Below, in pieces: positions 46,186-57,310 of a stretch of 64,000 nucleotides of DNA. This DNA is from Theocolax elegans. Taxonomy: Eukaryota > Arthropoda > Insecta > Hymenoptera > Cerocephalidae. The translations under genes and the position numbers were made by a program. Location: the NCBI GenBank assembly GCA_026168455.1, contig CM047425.1, positions 27,566,256 through 27,630,255 on the forward strand, given 5' to 3'. How positions within the stretch are numbered: the stretch's first letter is position 1; every line of letters starts with the position of its first letter. Under the pieces are notes generated by a model that was given only the letters and a program-made list of their open reading frames with translations, was not told the origin of the DNA and made no database searches.

Positions 46186-48110
46186 CGGACGGAGGAAACT
46201 CCGGTCGTCTCCGCCGACGCCACCAACGACCGGAGTTAAACTCCATCATGCCAAAGGCATGCTCCCTACCCAAAATAAATATCAACTTTCGAGGGAGCAT
46301 CCTTGCGGCCATAATAGACACGGCAGCCACCCACAGCGTAATCGCACAATCACTTCTACCGGAGTTTCAAGAAATTAAACCCGAATCTATAGATCTGGCA
46401 TATGAGGAAGGCCGGATGGAAATAGTAGGGCACAGGACCATTAAATTCGCTATTCAAGGCAACGAATTTGAAACATACGTTCTGATAGCGCCCAGATTAT
46501 GAAACTCTCTTATCCTAGAATTACCCTGGTTGAAAAATGAGGAGAGTATTATTGATCTGACTAGAGATGTCCTATACACCGGGAAAAAAGGAAGAATCAC
46601 GGTGCCATTAAATAATCAAACCTTGGATTTAAAATCAACGCCTGTTTTGGATGAAGCTCTGATCCATCACGGTTTTTCGACTGACCTTATAACCAAATTT
46701 TTTAATATAATACGGACTCACGCTCGGGTATTTGCACCAATTGGGGGATGCTTGCCTCAAACGAAATCGGTAAAGCACGACATCAATTTAACATCGTCCC
46801 AAATCTTTCACCTACCGTTACATCGATATTCAGACGCCAAACGTCAAGAAATCGACAACCAGGTGAAAGAAATGCTAGCTACCGGTGCAATCGAACGCTG
46901 TACTTCGTCTTACAGCTCGCCAATTTAATGGCGAAGAATAAAGATGGTCGTTTCCGTTTCTGTGTAGATTACCGGAAACTAAACACCATAACTGAAGACA
47001 CGGCCCAGCCCATTCCGCGCATTCAAGACCTCATTAAAGATATAGGCAATGCCACCATCTTTAGCTCCATCGATCTAAAGAGCGGCTACTGGCAAATACC
47101 ATTGGTAGAGGGAGCCAAGAAATACACAGCGTTTTCAACCCCCCCCCCCCCCAGGAGGTAATTACCAGTTCAGGGTAATGCCGTTTGGGTTGGAAGGTGC
47201 CCTAGGGACGTTTCAGAACCTCATGTCTCAAGAGGTACTTACCGGATACCTGGGGTTATTTTACAAAGTGTATCTTGACGATGTAATCATGTATTCGACA
47301 AACTACGACGAACATCTCCAACATATCGCCAAAGTATTGGAACGACTAAACCTTCACGGATTAACCGCCGCTATCGAAAAATGCCGGTTCGGTGTAAATA
47401 ACCTCGAATATTTGGGATTCCACATCACAGCGTTAGGTAACGAGGCGAAGGAGGACTACCTCAGCGCCCTCTCGGACACCGTATCTCCCACCACTAAAGG
47501 ACAATTACAAGCCTTTATAGGGGCGAGCAGTTGACTCCGAGAATACATTCCAGACTTGGCTACCACCATGGCACCGCTCACCGATCTGCTCCGAGGGAAG
47601 CGCAGCTTTCGGTGGACTCACGCAGCTCACGAAGCTTTCGAGGCCACCAAGAAGTCTTCTAATGGAATTATAACGCTAGCACGCCCCGACCAGAACAGAC
47701 GGTTCATTCTTCAGACGGACGCAAGCGCCAAAGGAATGGGAGCCGTTCTTTATCAAGAAAAACCCGAGGGAGGACGTGGCATTATCAGTTACGCGAGTGC
47801 AAAGTTCAAACCGGCGGAGACGCGCTACCACTGCAATGAGCAAGAGTGTTTGGCTATAATTTGGGCCATTAAATGATTTAGGCCGTATTTAGAGGACAAG
47901 CCCTTCACTCTTCGAACGGACAGCAAAGTACTTACCTGGCTGGAAGAATTTAAAGAGACTCGCGACAAATTAAATCGTTGGGCCCTGCTACTACAAGAAT
48001 TTAATTTCTCCATAGAACATTGCCTCGGACGTCAAAATGAACTACCGGACGCCCTGTCCAGGCAGCCGACCCGGGAGTATGAAGAGGAACTAGGGGAAAA
48101 CGAAAGATTA
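46182..48110 (+). pseudogene. pol: Protease, RT and RNase H of gypsy element 3
   Basis: The protease active site reads IIDTAATHSVI (Gly to Ala, about 46314) with SLILELPWL (46510) as its C-terminal motif. RT motifs: RFRFCVDYRKLN (46955), SIDLKSGYWQIP, MPFGLEGA and YLDD (47272). RNase H: LQTDASAKG, EQECLAIIWAIK, LRTDSKVL. Breaks: TGA at 46500-46502, a frameshift near 46922, a C run at 47141-47153 that shifts frame at a normally STPxG segment, TGA at 47532-47534 and TGA at 47874-47876. Confidence 0.9.
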
Positions 48111-48155
48111 ATTCCACCCGAATTTCTGTCTCGAGAGGAACGCAACAGTCCGACA

Positions 48156-49523
48156 GTGTACTTGATGAGTAATAACTCCTTGGCAGACGAAATTCGAGTG
48201 GCACAACAGTCCGATAAGAAATTTTCGGAGTTGGCCATAAAATGCTTGGATTACACTCGACGAGACGATCTTCCTGGTGAGGAAAAAGACCTTCTAGAAC
48301 GCTACAATGTAATCGACGGAGCGTTATGGCAACGGGAGAACAAGGCGGACGCTTGGAGACTGGTAATTCCGGAAATTATCCAGGCTCGAGTACTTTTCGA
48401 GTACCATGACTCTGAGCACGCTGGACACCCAGAAATCGAGGAGACGCAACGGGCCATTAGTAAATTTCATCGTTGGCCTCAAATGATCAAGGATATAAAA
48501 AAGTACGTAATCGTGTGCCACCTCTGCGCCTGTATAAAGAAAACGCCTGGTGGCAATATAGGCTTACGTCCCCGCCAACCCAAGGAGCCTTGGGATACCG
48601 TCGCGGTTGACATGATGGGCCCTTATCCTACTACCGGTAGACGAAAGCGTTTCATCCCGGTAGTTACGGATCTTTTTTCCAGATGGGTTGAGGCCTTTGC
48701 CCTTAGCTCCGCAGAGACCAAGGTCATAATTAAAATGCTCGAAATGGAAGTTTTCGCAAGGTGGGGTTACCCGAGAGCTGTCCTCACGGATAATGCACCC
48801 CAATTCACCAGCTCAATATGGTATGAAGCATGCGACCAGTGGCAAACAACGCCCTGGACCAAAAACCAGGAGATAAAAAAGGGACTTCGATTACACCTAC
48901 AAGGAGAAGACCACAAAAACTGGGACCAACACCTTCCAAAAATCCTCTTTCAGATAAGAGGACGCCGGAACGCAGCCACCGGCTTCACTCCGGGCAAAGT
49001 TTTGATCGGCCGCGATTTAAAACGCCCAGGAGAATGGAAGCTTGTGATGCCCGAACCACCTACACCTATGTCGATAGAAAGGATCACGGAAGTGCCCCAA
49101 AACCAACAGGAGTATCAAAAACGGTACACTGGCGACCCAGTGACCTCCTCTACAATCAACATAGGGGATAAAGTTTGGCTAAAATCACATCACCTCTCGA
49201 ACGCTCCCAATCAATTCCACGCCGAATTTGCAGCCAAATGGGACGGTCCATACTCCATCATCAAACATCTCAGCAACGAGATCTATCTTATCGACCGACA
49301 CGGGAAACCCACCATGGTCCACCTAGATCAAATCAAACCTTATCGGGGCCCAGCTGTCCCCGTGCAGCAAGCCGCTGCTAAACCGACAGACGATCAACAT
49401 ATCGACGGGCAGGAACCCGTAAAACTACAAGCTGGTCAGAAAACTAGCAAACCAGCCGATGACCAGGGAGTCAGCGGCATGGACAGTTTGGAAACCGAAA
49501 CACCGCGCCGCTACAATTTGTGA
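48156..49523 (+). pseudogene. pol: Integrase of gypsy element 3, catalytic Glu deleted
   Basis: A 455-codon open frame with the HHCC domain (HDSEHAGH ... CHLCAC), first Asp in AVDMMGPYP, second Asp in LTDNAPQF, then TTPWTKNQEIKKGLR. In this family about ten residues including the NPxER catalytic Glu normally lie between TTP and NQE; they are absent without loss of frame, so the protein should be inactive. The GPY/F module reads WDGPYSII, and a Gln/Lys-rich tail ends at 49521-49523. Confidence 0.88.
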
Positions 49524-49567
49524 AGAAATAAATAAATTAATTAATTATTAGGTTAAGAATGTTTTTA

Positions 49568-50958
49568 ACTTTATATAAAACACCTTCAACGAATGTGTTA
49601 ACATTCGCAAGTATGGTTTCCAATCACACTTTCAAAAATGTTATCTGATAAAAAATCTTTAATTATTACTCCCATCCTATTTCTACTTATATTTTGCTTA
49701 AACTCCATAAAGTTTCTGCAATAGAAAGTACAGAAATCAAAGCGGAATTATCGACAAGTATTTATTACGATACCATAGATTGTATTTTAATAAAAATTTA
49801 TATATTTTGCTTAAACTCCATAAAAAGTTTCTGCAATAGAAAGTACTGAAATCAAAGCAAAATAATCGACAAGTATTTTTTACCATACAATACATTGCAT
49901 TTTTTTAAATTAAACTTTTAAATATTTTGCTTAAACTCTATAAAAAGTTTTAATTAATTTCTACAAAACTGATAAAAAACTTCTTTTTTTATTCTGTTTA
50001 AATAAACAATGTCTATCCTTCCCGTGCTTTACATCAGTAGAAACACAATTTTATAGAATAATAATAATTCATTTGTGCAAAATTAATTTCTGCATAACTA
50101 ATAGAAAGTAATTTTTCTCTTTTTTATGCTCTTTAAATAAAATAATACTTGCACCACGCGTTGGATTGACATCTTACTTTGAATTATACGTCTGATTTGA
50201 ATTAAATAGCGTATTGTATATGCATGTTTATATATCAAAGATTTATAAAATATTTTAAGTTTTCTTATGAAATAAGATTTGTAAGATTTATATAATGACG
50301 TTATATGTTTCTAATGAGGCCTATATGTCAACACAGCGAATGATTTTGTATTGCTTTTGCAGTAAAATGAAGCACTAGTACTTGATAACAAATTAAGGTA
50401 TAAAAAGGAGAGAAATTAGTTTTTATTAGTTATGCAGAAATTAATTTTGCACAAATGAATTATTATTATTCTATAAAATTGTGTATCTACTGATGTAAAT
50501 CACGGGAAGGATAGACATTGTTTATTTAAAGAGAATAAAAAAAGAAGTTTTTATTAGTTTTCTAGAAATTAATTAAATCTTTTTATAGAGTTTAAGCAAA
50601 ATATATAAAAGTTTAATTAAAAAAAATGCAATGTATGGTATGGTAAAAAATACTTGTCAATTATTTCGCTCTGATTTCAGTACTTTCTATTGCAGAAACT
50701 TTTTATGGAGTTTAAGCAAAATATATAAATTTTAATTAAAATACAATCTATGGTATCGTAATAAATACTTGTCGATAATTCCGCTTTGATTTCAGTACTT
50801 TCTATTGCAGAAAGTTTATGGAGTTTAAGCAAAATATAAGTAGAAATAGGATGGGAGTAATAATTAAAGATTTTTTATCAGATAACATTTTTGAAAGTGT
50901 GATTGGAAACCATACTTGCAAATGTTAACACCTTCGATGAAGGTATTTTAAATAAAGT
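49568..50958. repeat. Central palindrome of the foldback with tandem iterons
   Basis: Three tandem iterons of about 115 bp (cores at about 49690, 49805 and 49920: TTTGCTTAAACTCCATAAA, GTTTCTGCAATAGAAAG) appear in inverted order at 50580-50840. The inverted arms continue inward to about 50250. Tandem repeats inside long terminal inverted repeats are the hallmark of FB-type foldbacks. Confidence 0.85.
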
Positions 50959-51118
50959 ATACTGTCTAGAGGCACAAATTCAACGTGGAATATTTAATAA
51001 ATAAATAAAAAATTTCTGTTGATATCTATAAAATACTTACCGTTGCTATTTTGATTTCAGTACTTTCAATTGCAGGAACTTTTTATGGAGCTTAATATTA
51101 TACACACACCAATATATA

Positions 51119-51669
51119 GGGTGTCCTAAAAGTAACGATACACTCAATAAATATTCCAGGTAAAAGCTTTTTTAAAAAAGGTGAAGGTCATTTCTTAAGT
51201 AACTTTTTACGACGAATCCAGTGGTGAACTTGGATTTGATCTTCAACTTGTCATTCAAGATCATTTCAAGGTCAACTTTGTTTTTTAAATAGGAACCCCT
51301 ATTATTGACAACAGCAATCGAAAGAGCGAGAAATTTTACATCTAAACTTGTACTCAGGTCATAGGTGAAGGTGTCAAACAAGTACAGATCGGAGCCGATC
51401 CATACCTAAAACTTAATAACCTTCAGCAGAAGGTTCAAGGTCACCTTGACCTATGACCTGAGTACATGTTTATACGTAAAATTTCTCGCTCTTTTGAGAA
51501 AAAAACAAAGTTGACCTTGAAATGACCTTGAATGATAAGTTGAAGGTCAAATCCAAGTTCACCACTTGATTCGTCGTAAAAAATTACTTAAGGAATGACC
51601 TTCACCTTTTTTAAAAAAGCTTTTACCTGGAATATTTATTGGGTGTATCGTTACTTTTAGGACACCCTG
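51119..51669. mobile_element. Mariner-like foldback MITE
   Basis: Ends GGGTGTCCTAAAAGTAACG and its inverted copy, flanked by TA (51117-51118, 51670-51671). Arms of about 250 bp meet near GATCGGAGCCGATC (51387-51400). The CAGGGTGTCC-type end is typical of Tc1/mariner relatives in insects. Non-coding. Confidence 0.88.
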
Positions 51670-52010
51670 TATATATGTACACGCATAGGCGCAAGCGCGC
51701 ACGTACCATTACGCTAAATCTAGGGAGCAGATGAGATAATGAATCTCTTTTGTTTGTTGAATTTCGGCAGCGCTAAAGTGCTTTTGCGCCCGCCGGTTGC
51801 TAAAGGGATACTTTAGGCCCTATTTTTAGGGCGCAAAAGCGCGAAATTCGTGCGTGTTAAAAAAAATTTTTGCTTCTAGACATTCTGACGTAAGATTTTC
51901 TCCTGTCGAAATGTTGGCCAGATTGAAAACCAAAATGATAAGATCAATGTAAACAAAAAACACAGAAATTTAAGAAAAAAATTTGTTCCCGAGTTTTTTT
52001 AGAATTTTAT

Positions 52011-52890
52011 CGCTAATATAATGTATACTTCAAAAAATATAATGTACACTCAAAATGTGAAGAAAGGCGAAGAGAATAGTTGCACTTTAAACCAGTAACT
52101 TTTATTGAAAAAAATTTTGTATCTACCTTATAATCTGCAAATAACGCCTGAAATGTACGAAAATTTACGATTTGTTACTTTTTTGATACATTTACGATGG
52201 CCATATAGATCCCGCCATGTATAAACTATATGGTAAGATATTTAAGGTTACTTATTCGATAAATTAACAATAACCATCGCATTGTAAAGACGCTAAAAAA
52301 TTTGTACGCTTCAGCGCAGAAGTGAGATATTTTTTTCGTGTTGTTCCTGTAAACTATGTTCAAAAAGTTTTTTTTGCTTTACCTATTGATTAATGAAATC
52401 CATCCATTTTTAATTTATACTAGCCATATTACCTTGGTCCATATTATTAGTTTATAAAAAATAAATTTTAAACGATTTTATTGTATTATTTTCTCTCTGC
52501 ATTTACAGGCTTGAGACTGTCATATAATGAACGTACATATAATGTGTATTAAAAGTTTCAAATATTTGATTTTCTAACATATATATATTTCAAAATTATG
52601 TATGGTATAATACGTAAATATTTTAAAATTGATAAAAATATACGCTCCAATATGGCTGCATTAAAAATAAAATAAATAATATAATATGGCATCTCGTATA
52701 TTCGTATTTATTTTATATATTTTGTAATTTTTTGTTTCATTAATATCTAAACAAAGTTCTAAAATAATATCACTTTTTGCAGACAATCTATTCTAACAAG
52801 TATTATCAAAATATTTTAACTGATATTTAATTAATGCTATATTAGACAATTAATACTTTTAAAATTTGTATATTTTATAAATAATTTTGT
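52011..52890. other. AT-rich sequence without recognisable features
   Basis: No open frame of note and no repeat boundary identified. It may be the far side of the Penelope-like element target or Helitron 3' sequence. Confidence 0.3.
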
Positions 52891-53165
52891 CAATAAAATG
52901 TCATTGATGCAGACAATGAATTTTAAATTAGTTATTTCTTCAGTATTTTAGTAAAAAAATGTCGTTCGATGCAGACAAAGAATTTTAAATTTGTTTATTT
53001 CTTCAGTATTTTAGTAAAAAAATGTCGCTTGATGCAGACAATAAATTTTTAATTTGTTTATTTCTTCAGTATTTTAGTAAAAAAATGTCGTTTGATGCAG
53101 ACAATGAATTTTAAATTTGTTTATTTCTTAAGTAATGATATATTGAAATGTTGCTTGATGTAAAT
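52891..53165. repeat. ~63-bp tandem repeat, about 4.5 units
   Basis: Units begin near 52897, 52957, 53020, 53085 and 53147, each with the core AAATGTCG.TTGATGCAGAC. The last unit is more diverged. Confidence 0.9.
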
Positions 53166-53304
53166 AATGTATACTTGAAATATATTCTTTATTATACGTA
53201 ATTTTATCTACAAATTTTGTTTGATGCTTATATCTTATTATTTTATAATTCGTTTGCCTAATAAGTCGACCTTAAATTGATTTTTAAAAATAAAAAAAAA
53301 CTAT

Positions 53305-53748
53305 TTAAGTATCAAACACTTCAGAAAAAACTATATTCGTTGTATATATTATTACATTATTATTTAAATTACTCTCATTTATATTAAGTATATCTCCTTC
53401 TGTATTAGTGAGTATCATTGATGATTTCGAAAATTTTATTTTTAGATTTTTTTCATCTGTAACTCTTGATAATGCAACATATAATTGACTATGACTAAAT
53501 ACAGGTCTTGGTAAATATAGACCTACTTTTTTAAATGATTGACCTTGTGCTTTATTTATGGTCATAGCGAAACTTGGTCTAATAGGAAATTGTCGTCTAA
53601 CCATATTGAAAGCTATATCATCCTTTGATGGACATAAATCTATTCATGGAATCATCACAATTTGTCCTGAACTTTTACCTGTTATAATTTCTCTATATAT
53701 AGTGTACTGTTTTAATTCTGTAATCATGAGCCATTCCTTTTTTTAATA
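53305..53748 (-). pseudogene. Helitron-type (PIF1-like) helicase C-terminus
   Basis: Minus strand: YREIITGKSSGQIVMIP, one stop, then RRQFPIRPSFAMTINKAQGQ and PVFSHSQLYVALSRV, which are late motifs of the SF1 helicase domain of Helitron Rep-helicase proteins. About 145 residues remain of some 1,400 expected. It is cut at its right side by the LTR at 53762. Confidence 0.8.
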
Positions 53749-53761
53749 CTAATTTATGCAG

Positions 53762-54418
53762 TGTCACGCCCTCGGATAAAAATCAAAAAGTTGACGAGCA
53801 GAGCTTCGCCTTATGAAAACTTTAGATGAAAAATTAGGAGTGGCTGTGTCTCTTCTGGGTCCTCTTTATATACCCTAAAATTCTATGCATCTGTCCTTGT
53901 CTTACGCTTTGCCTTATATGGAAATTGTGTAAGTAGTTCTCGATTTTTCTGTGTTTGCACCCGATTGGACCGTTAGATGTGCGTGATTAAAAATTATCGA
54001 ATCCCATGCATTTTCTGTATCGCTTCGTAGTTAATTCGGAGAATTTGCTGTCCCCCTTTTATTACTGCGACATTATCCAAAGAACGGCTTAATTTATTAC
54101 TTCCTTCTAATGCTCGAATTTTCTAGTTCATGTTTCCCATCGCCGGTTCTTCTCCGAGCATTGATTTTATAGTGCAGTACAAAAAAACTCTTGCGTAACC
54201 CTTCGTTTCGATCTCACTATCGGCGATCCTCGGCGGTTTGAAACACTCGTAAAATAATCTGTTCCTTAGCTCTATAAATTATATTTTATATTACTGCATT
54301 TACTTAGAATCATTCTTTATCAACCTTATTTTGTTCGTCTTCTACGCCATATTTTTATTCTAAACTACGTAGTACTTTTTACAAAAAATAATAATATAGT
54401 TTTCGTCGGGACGCGACA
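53762..54418 (-). repeat. Shortened LTR of the element 4 family
   Basis: Matches 42548-43265 of the solo LTR and ends GGGACGCGACA, but its left end jumps from TGTCACG directly to CCCTCGGATA, so about 1 kb of the R/U5 side is absent. On the minus strand it directly follows a polypurine tract, making it a 3' LTR. Confidence 0.75.
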
Positions 54419-54434
54419 ACTCCCCCCCTTTTTA
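54419..54434 (-). other. Polypurine tract next to the LTR
   Basis: The minus strand reads AAAAAGGGGGGGAGT immediately before the LTR start TGTCGCG. Confidence 0.7.
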
Positions 54435-56640
54435 AAAACGACGCCCTCGTCGTTGATCAATATTACTATTATATTATTATTTCTCTCAACATAAGATGTC
54501 ATACTTAATTTTCAATTATAAACATTATTTCGATTAATTTTTCTTTATTTCTTATGGTGAACTTTATAAATCATATTACAATTATTTCTTTCGTAGTTCA
54601 ACTTCGTTTGTTATTATTTTTCATACATCTATTACATTATTTCAAACAGTTTATCAGTATTGATATAGTTCACCTACAAAAATAGATACTTAATAAAAAA
54701 AATTTTATTATTCCAATTTTTATTCTAGATATTCCGAAAAATTGTATAATTATTATTAAATGTGTTTTCAGTAGATAAAAAAATGTATTTATCTTTAGTT
54801 TGTACTTCTAATTTTTAAAATACATCAAATCATGTTAAAAATATATGTTATTAGTATTTTTTTACTCGTAGCCACATTTTTTTTTCAAAATTTTCAATTT
54901 TTTTTATAATATTTGTATGCTTATATATATATTTTCTAAAAAGTTAAACAAAACAGTTAAATATTAGTTTACTTTTTTTTACATTTATTCAATTAATAAT
55001 TCTACTGTTACGAATTGTTGAAGAGAAAAAAAAAATTTCTTGTTCTTACGCAATATAGATTCTCCCTTCAATGTGGACAATGATAGCACATCCTATCTTA
55101 ATAATACATCTATATATATTTTTATAAAAGGATTAGGAGTGAAGAAAATTTGATTTTCTTCGTTCCCCCTCCCCCACCAAAATACAACGAACACATAATT
55201 ATTTGACTTTTTTTTTAGAATTTTCTTTTCAGCCATTATAAACAAAGATTCACTTTTAATAAAGTGTAATATATAGTTGAGAAATAGTTAATTTAGTTTC
55301 ATAAGAAAAAGATACAATCGATACAAATGATAAATAAAATGAGCAATACATAAGTGACAGTGCGAAAATAGTTAAAGTAGGCTCATGTAGAACCATGCTC
55401 CTATATCTTGGGAGAAAGAGTAGTCTACACTGAATAAACGGTACAACGGAGTAACCCAAGTAGTTACGGAACTGCCCGATGCTTGCGTATCATAGAATTG
55501 TGGCAGCAACGTTCGTTTTTATTCGCTTAATTCCATTATGTTTTACGTTAAAATGACTAATTTACACTCTTTTTATTTTTATATTTTGAGGAATAATTTA
55601 AATATTCGTAATTTTCTTGATTGTATTCAAACTAACAAGTGTAGAAACTTATTTGTTATGTTCAAGTAAATCAAGGAAAATCGTTTGAATTTGTTTACTT
55701 GTTAGGACCAAATGAAAAAAATTAATTTCGAATAATAATTAAATAAATATACCAGAATTTTACTACTAATTATATTATTTTTGTATTTCTTTTTTTTACA
55801 CATTGTATTATTAGTAATATAAACATGCAAAAAGTATTATTTATCTATATCAACTATTATTGTATATCCAGAATCGTTTTATACAATTTTAAAATTTATT
55901 TGTCATGTATGTTTTTTTATACCATTCGAAACAATTAGCATACATATTGTTTATAAATAAGAGGAAAATCTTCTAATGTGCCTGTCTTAGGTTTTATATT
56001 ATTAGTTCTATATAAAAATTGAATAATCGTATGGAATTAATCGTATGAAAATAAGTGTTGTTTTATTTTTTAAACCTTTTTCTTTCATATACATTGTTTG
56101 ATTAAATCTGTATTTATGAACAAAGTATTAGATTGAACACTAGTATGAACTACATTGGCATAAATACTAAATTGTACAATTTTAATTATTATTGTTTTTA
56201 TTAATAGTTCAATTTTAAACCTTATCAACAAAATTAACTAATTAATCGAAATTGCTGCTTTTTTTTATTAACATCAATATTAGAAATATTCTCATACTTT
56301 GAATTTGAATCGATGATTTTATCCGACATGTGTATTGATACTATTGGTAAGTTTACTTTACTTAATTACTTTAATAAATGAAGTTTTCAACTTTTTTTTT
56401 TATTAATTTTAAAAATCTTTCTTTTCCCTCCTCTTCTCGTTTCTTTGCAATCGTTATATTGTTGTACAGATTCTCCTATGCCCATTGAGAATAGTGTTAG
56501 ATTTTTTTGGTTCTAGTATGCCAAAGTCTCCTTATTTATTTATACCTGCGAGTCCTTAAGAAAGTATGACTAATTAACAGAATTACTATAGTCAAGGAGA
56601 GGTCAGTTGTAATTATTTATATGGGTTTACATTTTGAATA
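54435..56640. other. AT-rich stretch with no recognised genes
   Basis: By position this could be the internal 3' region of another element 4 family copy, but I find no pol motifs. A 7-bp hairpin AACGACG...CGTCGTT lies at about 54436-54453. Confidence 0.3.
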
Positions 56641-56646
56641 GTATGT

Positions 56647-56792
56647 AGGAAGGATAAGTGACAGTGTTGCTGGAGCATTTACCGCAACGAGGAGGAAAGG
56701 GTGCAATTAAGCACTCCTTAGGAAGGATAAGTGACCGTCTTGCTGGAGCTTTTACCGCAACGAGGAGGAAAGGGTGCAATTAAGCACTCCTT
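56647..56792. repeat. 73-bp tandem duplication
   Basis: Two copies of AGGAAGGATAAGTGAC...AAGCACTCCTT differing at about three positions. GC-richer than its surroundings. Confidence 0.9.
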
Positions 56793-56967
56793 AGGAACGA
56801 TAGGATATAGGTTTCAGGCTTAGTGATATGTTAGACTCCAATGATTCTATTTGATTGTAAATCATTTTTTTTATAGCAGTTAAATATAAATTTGACTATG
56901 CTCAACTGACATTGAAAATTTAAACCTTTTCCATACTTTCCTTTGTGCATTAACATCATTGTTATCT

Positions 56968-57285
56968 TAGGCGAGAAGAGTAAAGAGAAAAAGACCTTAT
57001 TTTTTTTTTGTTATTTGCCTTATTTGTTTCTAATTTAATAATCGCGTATTTATTTAATTTAAGTGAGTAAATGCTTTTCTTGTAATGATCTCTCTGTATA
57101 ATAAAAAATATTATTTCCTTGTAGTTTATTTTCGTCGTTAATTTAGATATATACATATTATTTTTATATCGTTTTTTTTGTATAAAGTCAGATAAATTGA
57201 AATAATTTTATTTTAAGTTGAATGTATGCCAATTGAGATTACAAGATAATAAATATTATTCTATTGACAACCTCTTAGAACTATA
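56968..57285. repeat. Dispersed ~320-bp AT-rich repeat, copy 2
   Basis: Partner of 20776-21106, same orientation, several short indels. Confidence 0.7.
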
Positions 57286-57310
57286 AAATATATATATATA
57301 TATATATATA

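Larger units (their letters stand above)
43570..49567 (+). mobile_element. Gypsy element 3, 3' LTR lost
   Basis: Inserted in the left arm of the large foldback; ACTT flanks it (43566-43569 and 49568-49571) and occurs once at the empty site in the right arm (near 50958). Contains two TATA promoters, gag, protease, RT, RNase H and integrase, all GC-richer than the surroundings. The right end is AT-rich and has no LTR copy. Confidence 0.8.
41298..52010. mobile_element. Large iteron-bearing foldback element, with three nested insertions
   Basis: The outer ends are inverted copies (41298 ATAAAATTCTAAAAAACTCG; 52010 on the other strand). Left arm pieces: 41298-41516, 43266-43569, 49568 to about 50250. 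Right arm pieces: about 50300-51117 and 51670-52010. Without insertions the element would be about 3.2 kb with arms over 1 kb and tandem iterons near the centre, like FB/Galileo-type foldbacks. No transposase is seen. Each insertion lies in one arm while the other arm keeps the empty site. Confidence 0.8.
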
